Origin: JAJOKI01 sp964412405
GTDB taxonomy: Archaea > Halobacteriota > UBA148 > JAJOKI01
Direction: 5' to 3'
Assembly (NCBI GenBank): GCA_964412405.1
Contig: CAYPOB010000023.1
Location: forward strand, 1 to 15,016
DNA length: 15,016 bases
Of this stretch, positions 6,230 to 14,366 are shown in pieces. Each line of letters opens with the position of its first letter. Positions within the stretch are counted from its first letter, which is position 1. A program made the translations under genes and the position numbers. The notes beneath the pieces were generated by a model. The model had not been told where the DNA came from and made no database searches. It was given only the letters and a program-made list of their open reading frames with translations.

Positions 6230-7651
6230 CTCAAGGAGAAGATTGATGAGCGTTATATAACGGTCATTGCAACGCTTGCCGAAAACAAGGAGAAGCTGGA
6301 CAATATCCTGAAAGGGCATATCTTCAACGAGATTGAGATAGGACATTTTGAGGGCAAGCCTCTCGAGGTCATCAAAGAGATAAATGAAGAACTGAAACGA
6401 CTCAAAGCTCGTACGGACGAATTGCGCAAAGAACTTAAAAAAATGGATGAAAAGTGGGGTCAGAAACTCCTGACCCTGCAAGAGGAATTGGAAATCGAAA
6501 AAGAGCAGATGGAATGTCCGTCAAGGTTTGGCAGGACCAGAGATGCCGTTGTTATTGACGGGTGGGTTGCTGCCAAAGACGCCGACAAATTGAAAAATCT
6601 TTGTGACGAGGGGACAGATGGACACGTTTTTGTTGGAACTTCAAAAAAAGAGTCATCTGCGGCACCAGGTGATATTCCAATTAAATATGATAATCCTCGA
6701 TGGTTACAGCCATTTGAGTTTCTGACGACGATGTTTGGCCGTCCAAAATATGATGAAATCGATCCCACTTTGTTTATTGCTCCTATCATCGTATTATTTT
6801 TTGGATTGATGCTCGGTGATGTGGTCTACGGACTGTTGCTCGTCGTACTCGGATACATACTGTACCAAGGTGTGGGAAGGGTCAGCAAATCGATGCACGA
6901 TATGAGCATTGTCGTGATGGCGATTGGTGCATCGGCAACCGTTTTCGGAATATTTCAGGGAGGATATTTTGGAGACTTTTTTCCCGCCTTCCTGGGCATA
7001 AATCCCCCATTTGTACTGCTAAATCCATTGGAGAACCCAATAGCAGTCCTTCAAATCGCCCTGATAATAGGCATCATTCACATCAATATGGGTTTGCTTA
7101 TAGCGACTTATCAGAACATACGAAGGAAAAATTACCGCGATATATTATGTGGCCAGGTTGCATGGTTCATCATCCAGCCATCTGCCGCCGTCTTGATTTT
7201 CAGTTTCTTTGAATGGGCAGTTATTGGCTCGGATCTGATAACGGCCGCTGGCGTCGGAAGTGTTATCGGAGTATCACTAATCCTCATAAAAGAGGGGCCG
7301 CTTGGACTATTCGGCATCACGGGATTTTTGGGTGACTGGTTATCATACGCCAGGATTCTGGCACTGGCACTGGCTACAAGCGGCATAGCAATGACCGTTA
7401 ACATTTTAACCAAGATGGTCGCAGACATACATCCAGTGATGATCGTTATGGCGGCTCTGGTCTTCGTGGTTGGGCAAACGTTTAACTTTGCACTGCAATC
7501 TCTCGGAGCGTTTATTCACTCACTGCGTTTGCAGTATGTAGAATTCTTTGGGAAGTTCTATGTTGCTGGTGGCAAAGAATTTATCCCATTTGGAGCCATG
7601 AGAACATATACTGAATTAATAGATGAAGGAGGAGAAAAGCTATATGATTGA
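6176..7651 (+). CDS. atpI: A-type ATP synthase subunit I, C-terminal part (membrane domain)
   Basis: The continuation of subunit I after the gap; in the joined protein it covers about residues 175-665. It holds the rest of the soluble arm (coiled coil at about 240-290), then the membrane domain, entered through the conserved stretch RPKYDEIDPTLFIAPIIVLF and FFGLMLGDVVYGL. The segment LSYARILALALATSGIA carries the Arg (codon 7352-7354, residue 567 when joined) that aligns with the essential Arg735 of yeast Vph1. The later HSLRLQYVEFFGKFY carries a second conserved Arg, about residue 625. These residues line the ion half-channels facing the subunit K ring. The gene ends by overlapping the atpK start by eight bases. 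Only the gap is abnormal; no internal stop or frameshift is seen. Confidence 0.93.
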   Translation, partial: NYDYFMENVGKAGVDILLLKEKIDERYITVIATLAENKEKLDNILKGHIFNEIEIGHFEGKPLEVIKEINEELKRLKARTDELRKELKKMDEKWGQKLLTLQEELEIEKEQMECPSRFGRTRDAVVIDGWVAAKDADKLKNLCDEGTDGHVFVGTSKKESSAAPGDIPIKYDNPRWLQPFEFLTTMFGRPKYDEIDPTLFIAPIIVLFFGLMLGDVVYGLLLVVLGYILYQGVGRVSKSMHDMSIVVMAIGASATVFGIFQGGYFGDFFPAFLGINPPFVLLNPLENPIAVLQIALIIGIIHINMGLLIATYQNIRRKNYRDILCGQVAWFIIQPSAAVLIFSFFEWAVIGSDLITAAGVGSVIGVSLILIKEGPLGLFGITGFLGDWLSYARILALALATSGIAMTVNILTKMVADIHPVMIVMAALVFVVGQTFNFALQSLGAFIHSLRLQYVEFFGKFYVAGGKEFIPFGAMRTYTELIDEGGEKLYD

Positions 7652-8372
7652 TATAGGAGTTGGAACCGCGCTCGCAGCAATAGGAGCGGGATTGGCAGTT
7701 GGATTGGCGGCAATAGGTTCAGGTATTGGAGTTGGCATTGCAGGAGCCGCAGGAGCGGGAGTCATTGCAGAAAAGCCGGATATGTTTGGGACGGCAATCG
7801 TATTTCAGGCGCTACCGCAGACACAAGGAATATATGGTTTGTTGGCAGCGGTATTGATTTTAATGGCAACGGGATTGCTCGGCGGAGCAGATGTCTATGT
7901 CCCCGTTTCAATTGGATTGACTGCAGTGGGCGTTGGTCTGGCAGTTGGCATCGCTGGTTTCTCCGGCATAGGTCAAGGGATCGCTGCAGCGGCTGGCATT
8001 GGTGCAACCGCGGAGAAGGAAGAGATGTTTGGCAAGGGAATTGTGTTCTCGGTGCTTCCGGAGACGCAGGCGATCTATGGTCTGCTCATAGCGATATTGT
8101 TGATGGCATTTACCGGGATGTTCGTGGGAGTTTTCGATGTAACAGTTGCAGTGGGTCTCGCAGCAATTGGTTGTGGATTGGCAATTGGCCTCTCGGGTTT
8201 GTCAGGTGTAGGTCAAGGTATAACCGCGGCTGGTGCGATCGGCGCTACATCACGAAATCCAGATGCGATGGGGCGCGGCTTGATATTGACCGTAATGGCA
8301 GAGACGTTCGCCATCTTCGGGTTGTTGGTAGCCATTTTAATCATGTTTGGCACAGGATTGCTCGGCGCATAA
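7644..8372 (+). CDS. atpK: A-type ATP synthase proteolipid subunit K, triple hairpin with one carboxylate replaced
   Basis: A 242-residue rotor-ring subunit made of three tandem hairpins of about 80 residues (six helices), against one hairpin in the common 8-kDa form. The repeats align cleanly. The ion-binding Glu is E140 (LPETQAIYG) and E220 (MAETFAIFG) in hairpins 2 and 3, but Q59 (LPQTQGIYG) in hairpin 1. The residue 29 positions earlier is Q111 and Q191 in hairpins 2 and 3 (GQG) but V30 in hairpin 1. The TQxxY pattern after the carboxylate site is kept in hairpins 1 and 2, and TFxxF replaces it in hairpin 3. A triplicated proteolipid with Gln in hairpin 1 is known from Methanocaldococcus jannaschii. 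I chose the ATG at 7644 (GGAGG at 7629-7633) because MIDIGVG starts right before helix 1; an in-frame ATG at 7623 would add seven charged residues. Confidence 0.95.
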   Translation: MIDIGVGTALAAIGAGLAVGLAAIGSGIGVGIAGAAGAGVIAEKPDMFGTAIVFQALPQTQGIYGLLAAVLILMATGLLGGADVYVPVSIGLTAVGVGLAVGIAGFSGIGQGIAAAAGIGATAEKEEMFGKGIVFSVLPETQAIYGLLIAILLMAFTGMFVGVFDVTVAVGLAAIGCGLAIGLSGLSGVGQGITAAGAIGATSRNPDAMGRGLILTVMAETFAIFGLLVAILIMFGTGLLGA

Positions 8373-8392
8373 TTTAGGACGTTGATGATAAC

Positions 8393-8980
8393 ATGGGTAT
8401 CGATAAAATCATAGCCAAAATCAAAAGCGATGCAAATACAGAGGTGCAACGCATTAATATGGAGACAAAGCAGGATGTGGATAAAATTCTGGCCGAAGCC
8501 GAGAAAAAAGGAGAACAAGAGTATGCCAATATAGTCGAGAGAGGCAAGAGAGACATCGAAGTCATCAGCAACCGAATAAAATCAGGGGCTAGAATGGATG
8601 CTCGTCGAATTGTTATGGGGGCAAGGGATCAGGGCGTTTCTCAGTGCTTCACAGAGGCTGTAAAAAGCTTGAGCGATCTTACAAAGAACAAAAAATATGA
8701 AACGGTGTTGAAGAACCTGATACAGGATGGCATTGAAGGGTTAGATCTCGATGAAGTGATCATCATATCAGCTGAGAGGGATCGTGCTATTGTCAAGAAG
8801 GTCGTTTCCGGCATGTCGTGTAAAACGGTGATGGGCAAAGAAGAAATAGATGTCATTGGGGGGGTCGTCATCAGATCAAAATCTGGAGATGTAACCGTGA
8901 ACAACACCTTTGAGACCATATTAGAGCGGCAAAAAAACGACCTCAGGCATGAAGTGTCCAAGATATTGTATGAGAGGTGA
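8393..8980 (+). CDS. atpE: A-type ATP synthase subunit E (peripheral stalk)
   Basis: A 195-residue protein of normal length for archaeal subunit E. The first half is a charged heptad-rich helix (MGIDKIIAKIKSDANTEVQR) that pairs with subunit H. The second half is the globular head that binds the top of the A3B3 hexamer and includes the conserved element IDVIGGVVIRSKSGDVTVNN with NTFETILERQ after it. E and H together form the stator stalk. It begins 20 bases after atpK with only a weak Shine-Dalgarno site, the largest gap inside the operon. Its terminal GAGGTGA also serves as the ribosome binding site for atpC. Confidence 0.95.
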   Translation: MGIDKIIAKIKSDANTEVQRINMETKQDVDKILAEAEKKGEQEYANIVERGKRDIEVISNRIKSGARMDARRIVMGARDQGVSQCFTEAVKSLSDLTKNKKYETVLKNLIQDGIEGLDLDEVIIISAERDRAIVKKVVSGMSCKTVMGKEEIDVIGGVVIRSKSGDVTVNNTFETILERQKNDLRHEVSKILYER

Positions 8981-8988
8981 CTTAAAGT

Positions 8989-10182
8989 TTGCAGGAATTG
9001 CTTGAACTGATTGGACAATTCAACAGGCTGTTTGGAATAACGTCAATTGAGTTTATAGTCTATGCAATGGCGGTAATATTTATAATCGCCATTGGGATAG
9101 CGATAGCCCAGGGTTATTTCAAAATAATATTGGATATTGCGTATTTTGCCTATCCAGCTGCCAGGGTTAAGGCGATAGGAAATCCATATATTCGGCCCGA
9201 TAAGGTACGTGAACTTTTGGAGTCGAAAAGTGCGTCCGAAGTTATGGATAAAATTACGGAGTTGGAGCATAAAATAGGCGCAAGTGGTGATGTTGATGTC
9301 GACAAAATCGAGAGATCATTGAATGTCACATATCTGCAGGAATGTGAGAAGATCGTACACACGGCGCCAGAAGGTGTAAAACCATTTTTTAGTGCATATC
9401 TGATGATGCTGGAAGCAGAGCAGTTGAAAATCGCCATAAGGGCCAAGAAGGTGGGGTTGCCGCCAGAAGAAATTGAAAAGAAACTAATTTCGACGGGCAA
9501 CATAACTTCTGCATTGATAAAGCGTATGGCAGATGCGGATGGTATGGAAGACTTGATCATGATTTTACAGAACACTCCATATGGCAGACCCCTCTCAGAC
9601 GCCCTTCTTGAGTATGCCAAGATGACGTCGGTGCTGTCCCTTGAACTGGCACTGGATAAGTTCGTGTTTCAACAGCTTCATAATTCGAAACAGCACGTAG
9701 ATGTTGGCATGGTAGATCCGATAAAAAAATTCATTGGAGTATATGTAGATATTACCAATATAAAGATGGTGTTGAGGGCTAAAAATGATGAAGTTGAAGC
9801 CGAAACGATGCAGAAGTATATATTGTCGGGGGGGCTGGAGCTTTCAGAAGCGAGCCTTAAACAAATTTCTGAATATAAAAATGTGATGGAGATCGTCACT
9901 CAATTTGAAGAAACGGTATACATGTCCTCATTGGAAAAAGTCATTCCAGAATATGAGGCGACCAAGAGCATCTATCCATTTGAGGTAGCCCTCGATAAAT
10001 TCTTATTGAATTCTGTATCATTCCTCGCCACAGTATATCATCTCGGCGTCGGACCCCTCATTAAATTTATAGTAGCCAAACAATATGAGGTTCGAAATAT
10101 CGGGGCGGCGATTCGTGGCGCCCATGAGGGTGTATCGCTGGAAAAAATGAAAAAAATTGTGGTGTGTGAGGAAAGCATATGA
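8989..10182 (+). CDS. atpC: A-type ATP synthase subunit C (rotor cap, N-terminal membrane helix)
   Basis: A 397-residue subunit that couples the central stalk (D, F) to the K ring. The start is a TTG at 8989, supported by a near-perfect GAGGTGA (8974-8980) eight bases upstream, which contains the atpE stop. Residues 20-41 form a hydrophobic helix (EFIVYAMAVIFIIAIGIAIA). The family motif YPAARVKAIG follows at about 55-64, and the three-lobed helical body covers the rest. Archaeal C subunits are commonly about 340-390 residues, and an N-terminal hydrophobic helix is also found in Thermococcales forms, so this one is at the long end. The gene overlaps atpF by four bases (ATGA). Confidence 0.94.
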   Translation: MQELLELIGQFNRLFGITSIEFIVYAMAVIFIIAIGIAIAQGYFKIILDIAYFAYPAARVKAIGNPYIRPDKVRELLESKSASEVMDKITELEHKIGASGDVDVDKIERSLNVTYLQECEKIVHTAPEGVKPFFSAYLMMLEAEQLKIAIRAKKVGLPPEEIEKKLISTGNITSALIKRMADADGMEDLIMILQNTPYGRPLSDALLEYAKMTSVLSLELALDKFVFQQLHNSKQHVDVGMVDPIKKFIGVYVDITNIKMVLRAKNDEVEAETMQKYILSGGLELSEASLKQISEYKNVMEIVTQFEETVYMSSLEKVIPEYEATKSIYPFEVALDKFLLNSVSFLATVYHLGVGPLIKFIVAKQYEVRNIGAAIRGAHEGVSLEKMKKIVVCEESI

Positions 10183-10505
10183 AAGTAGCTGTGATAGGAG
10201 ATATGAACATGGTGATGGGCTTTGCGTTGACAGGGGTGAAAAAGGCGAGGATCACCGAGACCCCCGGGGAAGCAGAGGAGGCGCTGAAACAATTTATTGA
10301 TGATGCAGAGGTTGGAATAATAATACTTTTAGACCGGTTAGCAGAGGAGATTCGGTCATTTGTAACCAGTATTCAAGAGAGAAAAACTGTTTATCCGATA
10401 ATAATCGAAATGCCCGGGAAAGATGGCCCAACTAAAAGAGAAGATCCCATAAATAAATTGATTCGAAAGGCAGTGGGTATAGACATAAAAAGTGGAGGCA
10501 TATAA
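10179..10505 (+). CDS. atpF: A-type ATP synthase subunit F (central stalk)
   Basis: A 108-residue protein with the usual CheY-like alpha/beta fold of subunit F: MKVAVIGDMNMVMGFALTGV at the start, the strand AEVGIIILLDRLAEEIR in the middle, and a C-terminal helix from about residue 87 with the PINKLIRKAVG pattern. It binds subunit D in the rotating central stalk and is thought to influence ATPase activity. The ATG overlaps the atpC stop by four bases, preceded by GTGAGG. It is of normal length, with nothing odd. Confidence 0.94.
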   Translation: MKVAVIGDMNMVMGFALTGVKKARITETPGEAEEALKQFIDDAEVGIIILLDRLAEEIRSFVTSIQERKTVYPIIIEMPGKDGPTKREDPINKLIRKAVGIDIKSGGI

Positions 10506-10508
10506 CCA

Positions 10509-12269
10509 ATGATGAAGGAAGGCGTTATCATCAAGATCACGGGACCGGTCGTTTTGGCCGAGAAGATGAAGGGTTCAAAGATGTATGAACTGGTCAGAGT
10601 CGGAAATGAGCAGTTAGTCGGAGAAATAATCAAGTTAGAGGGAGATGTAGCGACGATACAGGTATACGAAGAAACGGGAGGCGTTGTGCCAGGCGAACCC
10701 GTTGTACGGACCGGTATACCATTATCAGTCGAATTGGGTCCTGGGCTTCTTGGAAAGATATATGACGGCATTCAGCGCCCGCTCGAGTTAATCAAAATAC
10801 AGACAGGAGATTATATAGAACGGGGCAGCGATGTACCGGCAATCGAGCGAGATGTCAAGTGGGAATTTGTGCCGACCGTCAAAAAAGGAGAGACAGTAAA
10901 CCCAGGAGACGTGATGGGAACAGTTCAAGAAACGAAAACGATTACCCATCGGGTGCTTGTTCCACCAGGAACTGCGGGAAAACTCATTGAAATAGTCCCA
11001 AAGGGCAAATATACTATCGTTGATACGATAGCGAAGATAGAAACCGATAGAGGTATAAATGACATCCAGATGTTACAGAAATGGCCAGTCAGAATTGCGC
11101 GACCCTATGTTAAAAAGCTTGACCCCGTGCTTCCGTTGACCACTGGCCAGAGGGTCATCGATACGCTTTTCCCTATTGCAAAAGGCGGGACCGCCGCAAT
11201 CCCGGGCCCATTCGGCTCTGGTAAAACTGTGATGCAGCAATCGCTTGCAAAATGGGCAGATGCAGATATAATCGTTTACATCGGGTGCGGTGAACGTGGA
11301 AATGAAATGACAGATGTTCTAAGAGAATTCCCAGAACTCGAAGACCCAACAACTGGTGAACCTTTGATGAAGAGGACCATACTCATCGCAAACACCAGTA
11401 ATATGCCCGTAGCAGCGCGAGATGCGAGCGTATACACTGGAATGACGATAGCAGAATATTACAGAGATATGGGATATGATGTCGCATTGATGGCAGATTC
11501 GACGTCCAGATGGGCTGAGGCAATGCGGGAGATCTCCGGAAGGCTCGAAGAAATGCCCGGAGAGGAAGGATACCCAGCATATCTGGCTTCACGACTGGCG
11601 GATTTCTATGAACGATCTGGGCGCGTCGTGGCGAATGGCAAAGAGGAGGCGATAGGATCTATTTCAGTAATCGGGGCGGTAAGCCCGCCTGGTGGAGATT
11701 TCTCAGAACCGGTTACCCAAAACACCCTTCGAATTGTGAAGGTATTCTGGGCATTGGATGCGGACCTGGCAAACAAACGTCACTTCCCTGCAATCAACTG
11801 GCTTCAGTCATACTCGCTCTACTCTGACCAAATAAAGGGCTGGTGGCACAAAGAGATAGGAACAGAATGGGGAAAAATGAGGAATGAGGCGATGAATTTA
11901 CTCCAGAAAGAGAGCGAACTGGAGGAAATTGTACAATTGGTGGGACCCGATGCTCTACCCGAAAGTGACCAGGTTATTTTAGAGGGGGCAAAGATCATCA
12001 GAGAGGACTTCCTCATGCAAAACGCATTCCATAAAGTGGACACTTATTGCTCCAGCAAAAAACAATACGAGATGATGAGAATTATGTTAAAATTCAATGA
12101 GCTTTCATTGAAGAAAGTCAAAGATGGCATCCCAGCCGAGATGATAAAGGCGATGCCCATAAGGGACCGACTGGCCAGAATGAGCACAGTCCCAGATGAG
12201 GAATATCAAAAGCATTTTGAGGAGATTGAAAAGGACATGGAATCCCAGTTTAAAGGAATAGGAGTGTAG
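10509..12269 (+). CDS. atpA: A-type ATP synthase catalytic subunit A
   Basis: The 586-residue catalytic subunit of the A3B3 head, which makes ATP from ADP and phosphate. The beta-barrel N-terminus (VIIKITGPVVLAE) is followed by the non-homologous bulge region of A subunits at about 115-185, then the nucleotide-binding domain with P-loop GPFGSGKT at 233-240, the GERGNEM loop containing the catalytic Glu at 261-267, and the LMADSTSRWAEAMREISGRL segment at 327-346. No intein is present: the P-loop region, a frequent intein site in archaeal A subunits, is intact. Two consecutive ATGs open the gene; the first, ten bases after GGAGG (10494-10498), is preferred. It lies three bases after atpF. Confidence 0.98.
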   Translation: MMKEGVIIKITGPVVLAEKMKGSKMYELVRVGNEQLVGEIIKLEGDVATIQVYEETGGVVPGEPVVRTGIPLSVELGPGLLGKIYDGIQRPLELIKIQTGDYIERGSDVPAIERDVKWEFVPTVKKGETVNPGDVMGTVQETKTITHRVLVPPGTAGKLIEIVPKGKYTIVDTIAKIETDRGINDIQMLQKWPVRIARPYVKKLDPVLPLTTGQRVIDTLFPIAKGGTAAIPGPFGSGKTVMQQSLAKWADADIIVYIGCGERGNEMTDVLREFPELEDPTTGEPLMKRTILIANTSNMPVAARDASVYTGMTIAEYYRDMGYDVALMADSTSRWAEAMREISGRLEEMPGEEGYPAYLASRLADFYERSGRVVANGKEEAIGSISVIGAVSPPGGDFSEPVTQNTLRIVKVFWALDADLANKRHFPAINWLQSYSLYSDQIKGWWHKEIGTEWGKMRNEAMNLLQKESELEEIVQLVGPDALPESDQVILEGAKIIREDFLMQNAFHKVDTYCSSKKQYEMMRIMLKFNELSLKKVKDGIPAEMIKAMPIRDRLARMSTVPDEEYQKHFEEIEKDMESQFKGIGV

Positions 12270-12276
12270 ACTAATT

Positions 12277-13713
12277 ATGGAGAAACCCAAAGATTCGCGA
12301 ACTATCGCTAGCAGGCCGATATACAACAGCAGAGAATACACGACCGTAACAGAAGTAAGTGGGCCGTTAATGATCGTAGAGGACGTATCCGGCGTAGCAT
12401 ATGGCGAGGTCGTTGAAATCAAGACCCCGTCCGGAGAGAGGAGACGGGGACAGGTCCTCGAAACAAGAACGAATTTGGCGGTCATCCAGGTATTTGAGGG
12501 CACGCGCGATCTCGACGCTGACAAGACATCAGTTCGATTCACTGGAGAGACCATGAAGTTCCCGGTATCCGAAGAGATGCTCGGGCGAATTTTTGATGGC
12601 GCTGGAAATCCAATCGATGGGGGAGCAGTTACCATTCCTGAAAAGGTGCTGGATATACATGGAGACCCAATCAATCCAACCGCACGAGAGTTTCCAAGGG
12701 ACTTTATCGAAACGGGAATCTCGACCATCGACGGGATGAATACGCTGGTCAGGGGCCAAAAACTTCCAATATTCTCCGGCGCTGGATTGCCACATAATGT
12801 TCTGGCCGCACAGATAGCAAGACAGGCAAGGGTCCTCGGAAAAAAGGAGGAATTCGCAGTCGTATTCGCAGCGATGGGAATCACCCATGAAGAGGCGAAC
12901 TTCTTTATCAAAGATTTCGAAGAGACTGGAGCGCTGGAACGGGCTGTTATTTTCCTGAACCTCGCTGACGATCCACCCATCGAGCGAATTATCACTCCAA
13001 GACTGGCGCTTACTACGGCGGAATTTCTGGCATTTGAGAAAGACATGCATGTGCTGGTAATTCTGACTGATTTAACAAACTATTGCGAGGCGCTTCGAGA
13101 AATCGCTGCTGCCAGAGAGGAAGTGCCAGGACGAAGAGGTTACCCGGGTTACATGTACACCGACCTGGCATCAATCTATGAAAGGGCCGGCAGGATAAAA
13201 GGAAAGAAAGGATCGATCACCCAGATGCCGATGTTGACCATGCCAGACGACGACATAACGCATCCAATTCCTGACCTGACGGGCTATATCACAGAGGGGC
13301 AGATCGTATTATCAAGGGATCTTCATAGAACAGGAATATATCCTCCTGTCGACGTTTTACCCTGCCTGTCGCGGTTGATGCAGGGAGGGATAGGCGAGGG
13401 CAGGACACGAGAAGATCATGCTGATGTAAACGACCAACTTTATTCCGCATATGCTGAGGGGCGAAAGTTGCGGAATCTGGTCGCAGTTATAGGAGAGGAG
13501 GCCCTGACGGATACCGATAAAAAATATCTCATGTTCGCCGATCGCTTTGAACGAGAATTCGTGCAACAGGATGCCGATACGGGTAGATCGATCGAAAAGA
13601 CACTTGAAATCACATGGGATCTGCTGTCGATGCTTCCGGAGTCCGAATTGAAGAGGGTCGATGTCGAGATGATAAAGAAATATCATCCCAAACACAATGG
13701 TGGCAAGATTTGA
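12277..13713 (+). CDS. atpB: A-type ATP synthase regulatory/non-catalytic subunit B
   Basis: The 478-residue partner of subunit A in the hexameric head. The P-loop position holds the degenerate SGAGLPHN (167-174), as expected for B subunits, which bind nucleotide but do not hydrolyse it. Further landmarks are EVPGRRGYPGYMYTDLASIY (282-301) and the arginine-finger stretch at 358-380, VDVLPCLSRLMQGGIGEGRT, with the Arg at 366. Cys362 replaces the Ser of the near-universal PSLSR motif. The N-terminus is about 15-20 residues longer than in many homologues (MEKPKDSRTIASRPIYNSRE). GGAGTG lies ten bases upstream of the ATG. The stop overlaps the likely TTG start of atpD. Confidence 0.97.
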   Translation: MEKPKDSRTIASRPIYNSREYTTVTEVSGPLMIVEDVSGVAYGEVVEIKTPSGERRRGQVLETRTNLAVIQVFEGTRDLDADKTSVRFTGETMKFPVSEEMLGRIFDGAGNPIDGGAVTIPEKVLDIHGDPINPTAREFPRDFIETGISTIDGMNTLVRGQKLPIFSGAGLPHNVLAAQIARQARVLGKKEEFAVVFAAMGITHEEANFFIKDFEETGALERAVIFLNLADDPPIERIITPRLALTTAEFLAFEKDMHVLVILTDLTNYCEALREIAAAREEVPGRRGYPGYMYTDLASIYERAGRIKGKKGSITQMPMLTMPDDDITHPIPDLTGYITEGQIVLSRDLHRTGIYPPVDVLPCLSRLMQGGIGEGRTREDHADVNDQLYSAYAEGRKLRNLVAVIGEEALTDTDKKYLMFADRFEREFVQQDADTGRSIEKTLEITWDLLSMLPESELKRVDVEMIKKYHPKHNGGKI

Positions 13714-14366
13714 GCAAGGACATCATCAGTGGCGTCAGGCCGACAAGGATGGAGCTTCTAAAGCTGAAAAAGAGGAAAGTGCTTGCTAAGAAAGGGCATG
13801 ATTTACTCGAAGAGAAGCGGGATGCCCTGATCATGGAATTCTTCAAGATGATAGAAGAGTATAGAAAGCACAGGGTCGAATTGGAAGAATACACCAAAAG
13901 GGCATTTGAGACGTTGATCGAAGCACAGATGGTCATCGGGCGCAGCGGCGTCCAAGAGAGTTCGTATTCGGTCGCCGAAATGGTCGACGTCCAGATGAAC
14001 GTGCGGAACATAATGGGTGTGAGGACTCCAATAATAATAGAGCCCCCTCATTTAAGGGGGGGGGAGAACGGCGGCAGAGAGCGCGGGTATGGCTACGTTA
14101 GCACGTCAGCCAAGCTGGATGAGGCATCCGACGGATTTGAGAGGGTTTTGAGACATATTCTGCGACTGGCAGAGGAGGAGAGTTCGATAAGGAAACTGGC
14201 GCAGGAGATAGAGAAGACCAAGAGGAGGGTTAATGCGCTTGAAAATATTTTAATTCCACGTCTCCAGTCGACGCAAAACTATATCGAAATGCACCTCGAA
14301 GAGTTGGAACGAGAGGATTTCTTCAGAAGAAAGAGGATCAAGGTATTGTTAGAGGCGGCAAATTGA
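13710..14366 (+). CDS. atpD: A-type ATP synthase subunit D (central stalk)
   Basis: The 218-residue central rotor shaft. It opens with the family signature GVRPTRMELLKLKKRKVLAK, followed by a long coiled coil, the middle loop with YGYVSTSAKLDEAS, and a second long helix ending in RRKRIKVLLEAAN. The frame is open further upstream (to 13614), but that region is atpB coding sequence. The TTG at 13710 overlaps the atpB stop (TTGA), has GGTGG six bases upstream (13699-13703), and puts the conserved motif at the expected distance from the N-terminus. A run of nine Gs at 14056-14064 lies in the variable loop. The reading frame and family similarity continue correctly after it, so no frameshift is evident. 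Normal length for the family. Confidence 0.95.
   Translation: MSKDIISGVRPTRMELLKLKKRKVLAKKGHDLLEEKRDALIMEFFKMIEEYRKHRVELEEYTKRAFETLIEAQMVIGRSGVQESSYSVAEMVDVQMNVRNIMGVRTPIIIEPPHLRGGENGGRERGYGYVSTSAKLDEASDGFERVLRHILRLAEEESSIRKLAQEIEKTKRRVNALENILIPRLQSTQNYIEMHLEELEREDFFRRKRIKVLLEAAN
14043..14061 (+). other. G-run and short inverted repeat inside atpD
   Basis: CCCCCT and AGGGGG are separated by seven bases and can form a six-base-pair stem; the G tract continues to nine Gs (14056-14064). It sits in the loop-coding part of atpD. The tract is a plausible slippage or sequencing-error site, but the frame is intact as given. Confidence 0.5.

Noticed and set aside
5499..6260. Apparent frameshifted or truncated subunit I reading through the N run
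   Set aside because: The frame change is produced by the 100-N placeholder plus the duplicated 55 bases. Collapsing them restores an intact gene, so it is not a pseudogene.
10509..12269. Intein in the catalytic subunit A P-loop, a common archaeal and yeast insertion site
   Set aside because: The P-loop and flanking sequence are continuous and the protein is of normal length.
12105..13046. Long minus-strand reading frame (313 codons) antisense to atpA/atpB
   Set aside because: It lies wholly opposite strongly conserved atpA and atpB sequence, its translation is Ser/Pro-rich and matches no family I know, and no promoter or ribosome binding site is visible. It is a shadow frame.
13614..13709. 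Upstream start for atpD inside atpB
   Set aside because: The extension would overlap about 100 bases of conserved atpB sequence and lengthen the N-terminus beyond the family norm. The TTG at 13710 has a ribosome binding site and fits the family start.
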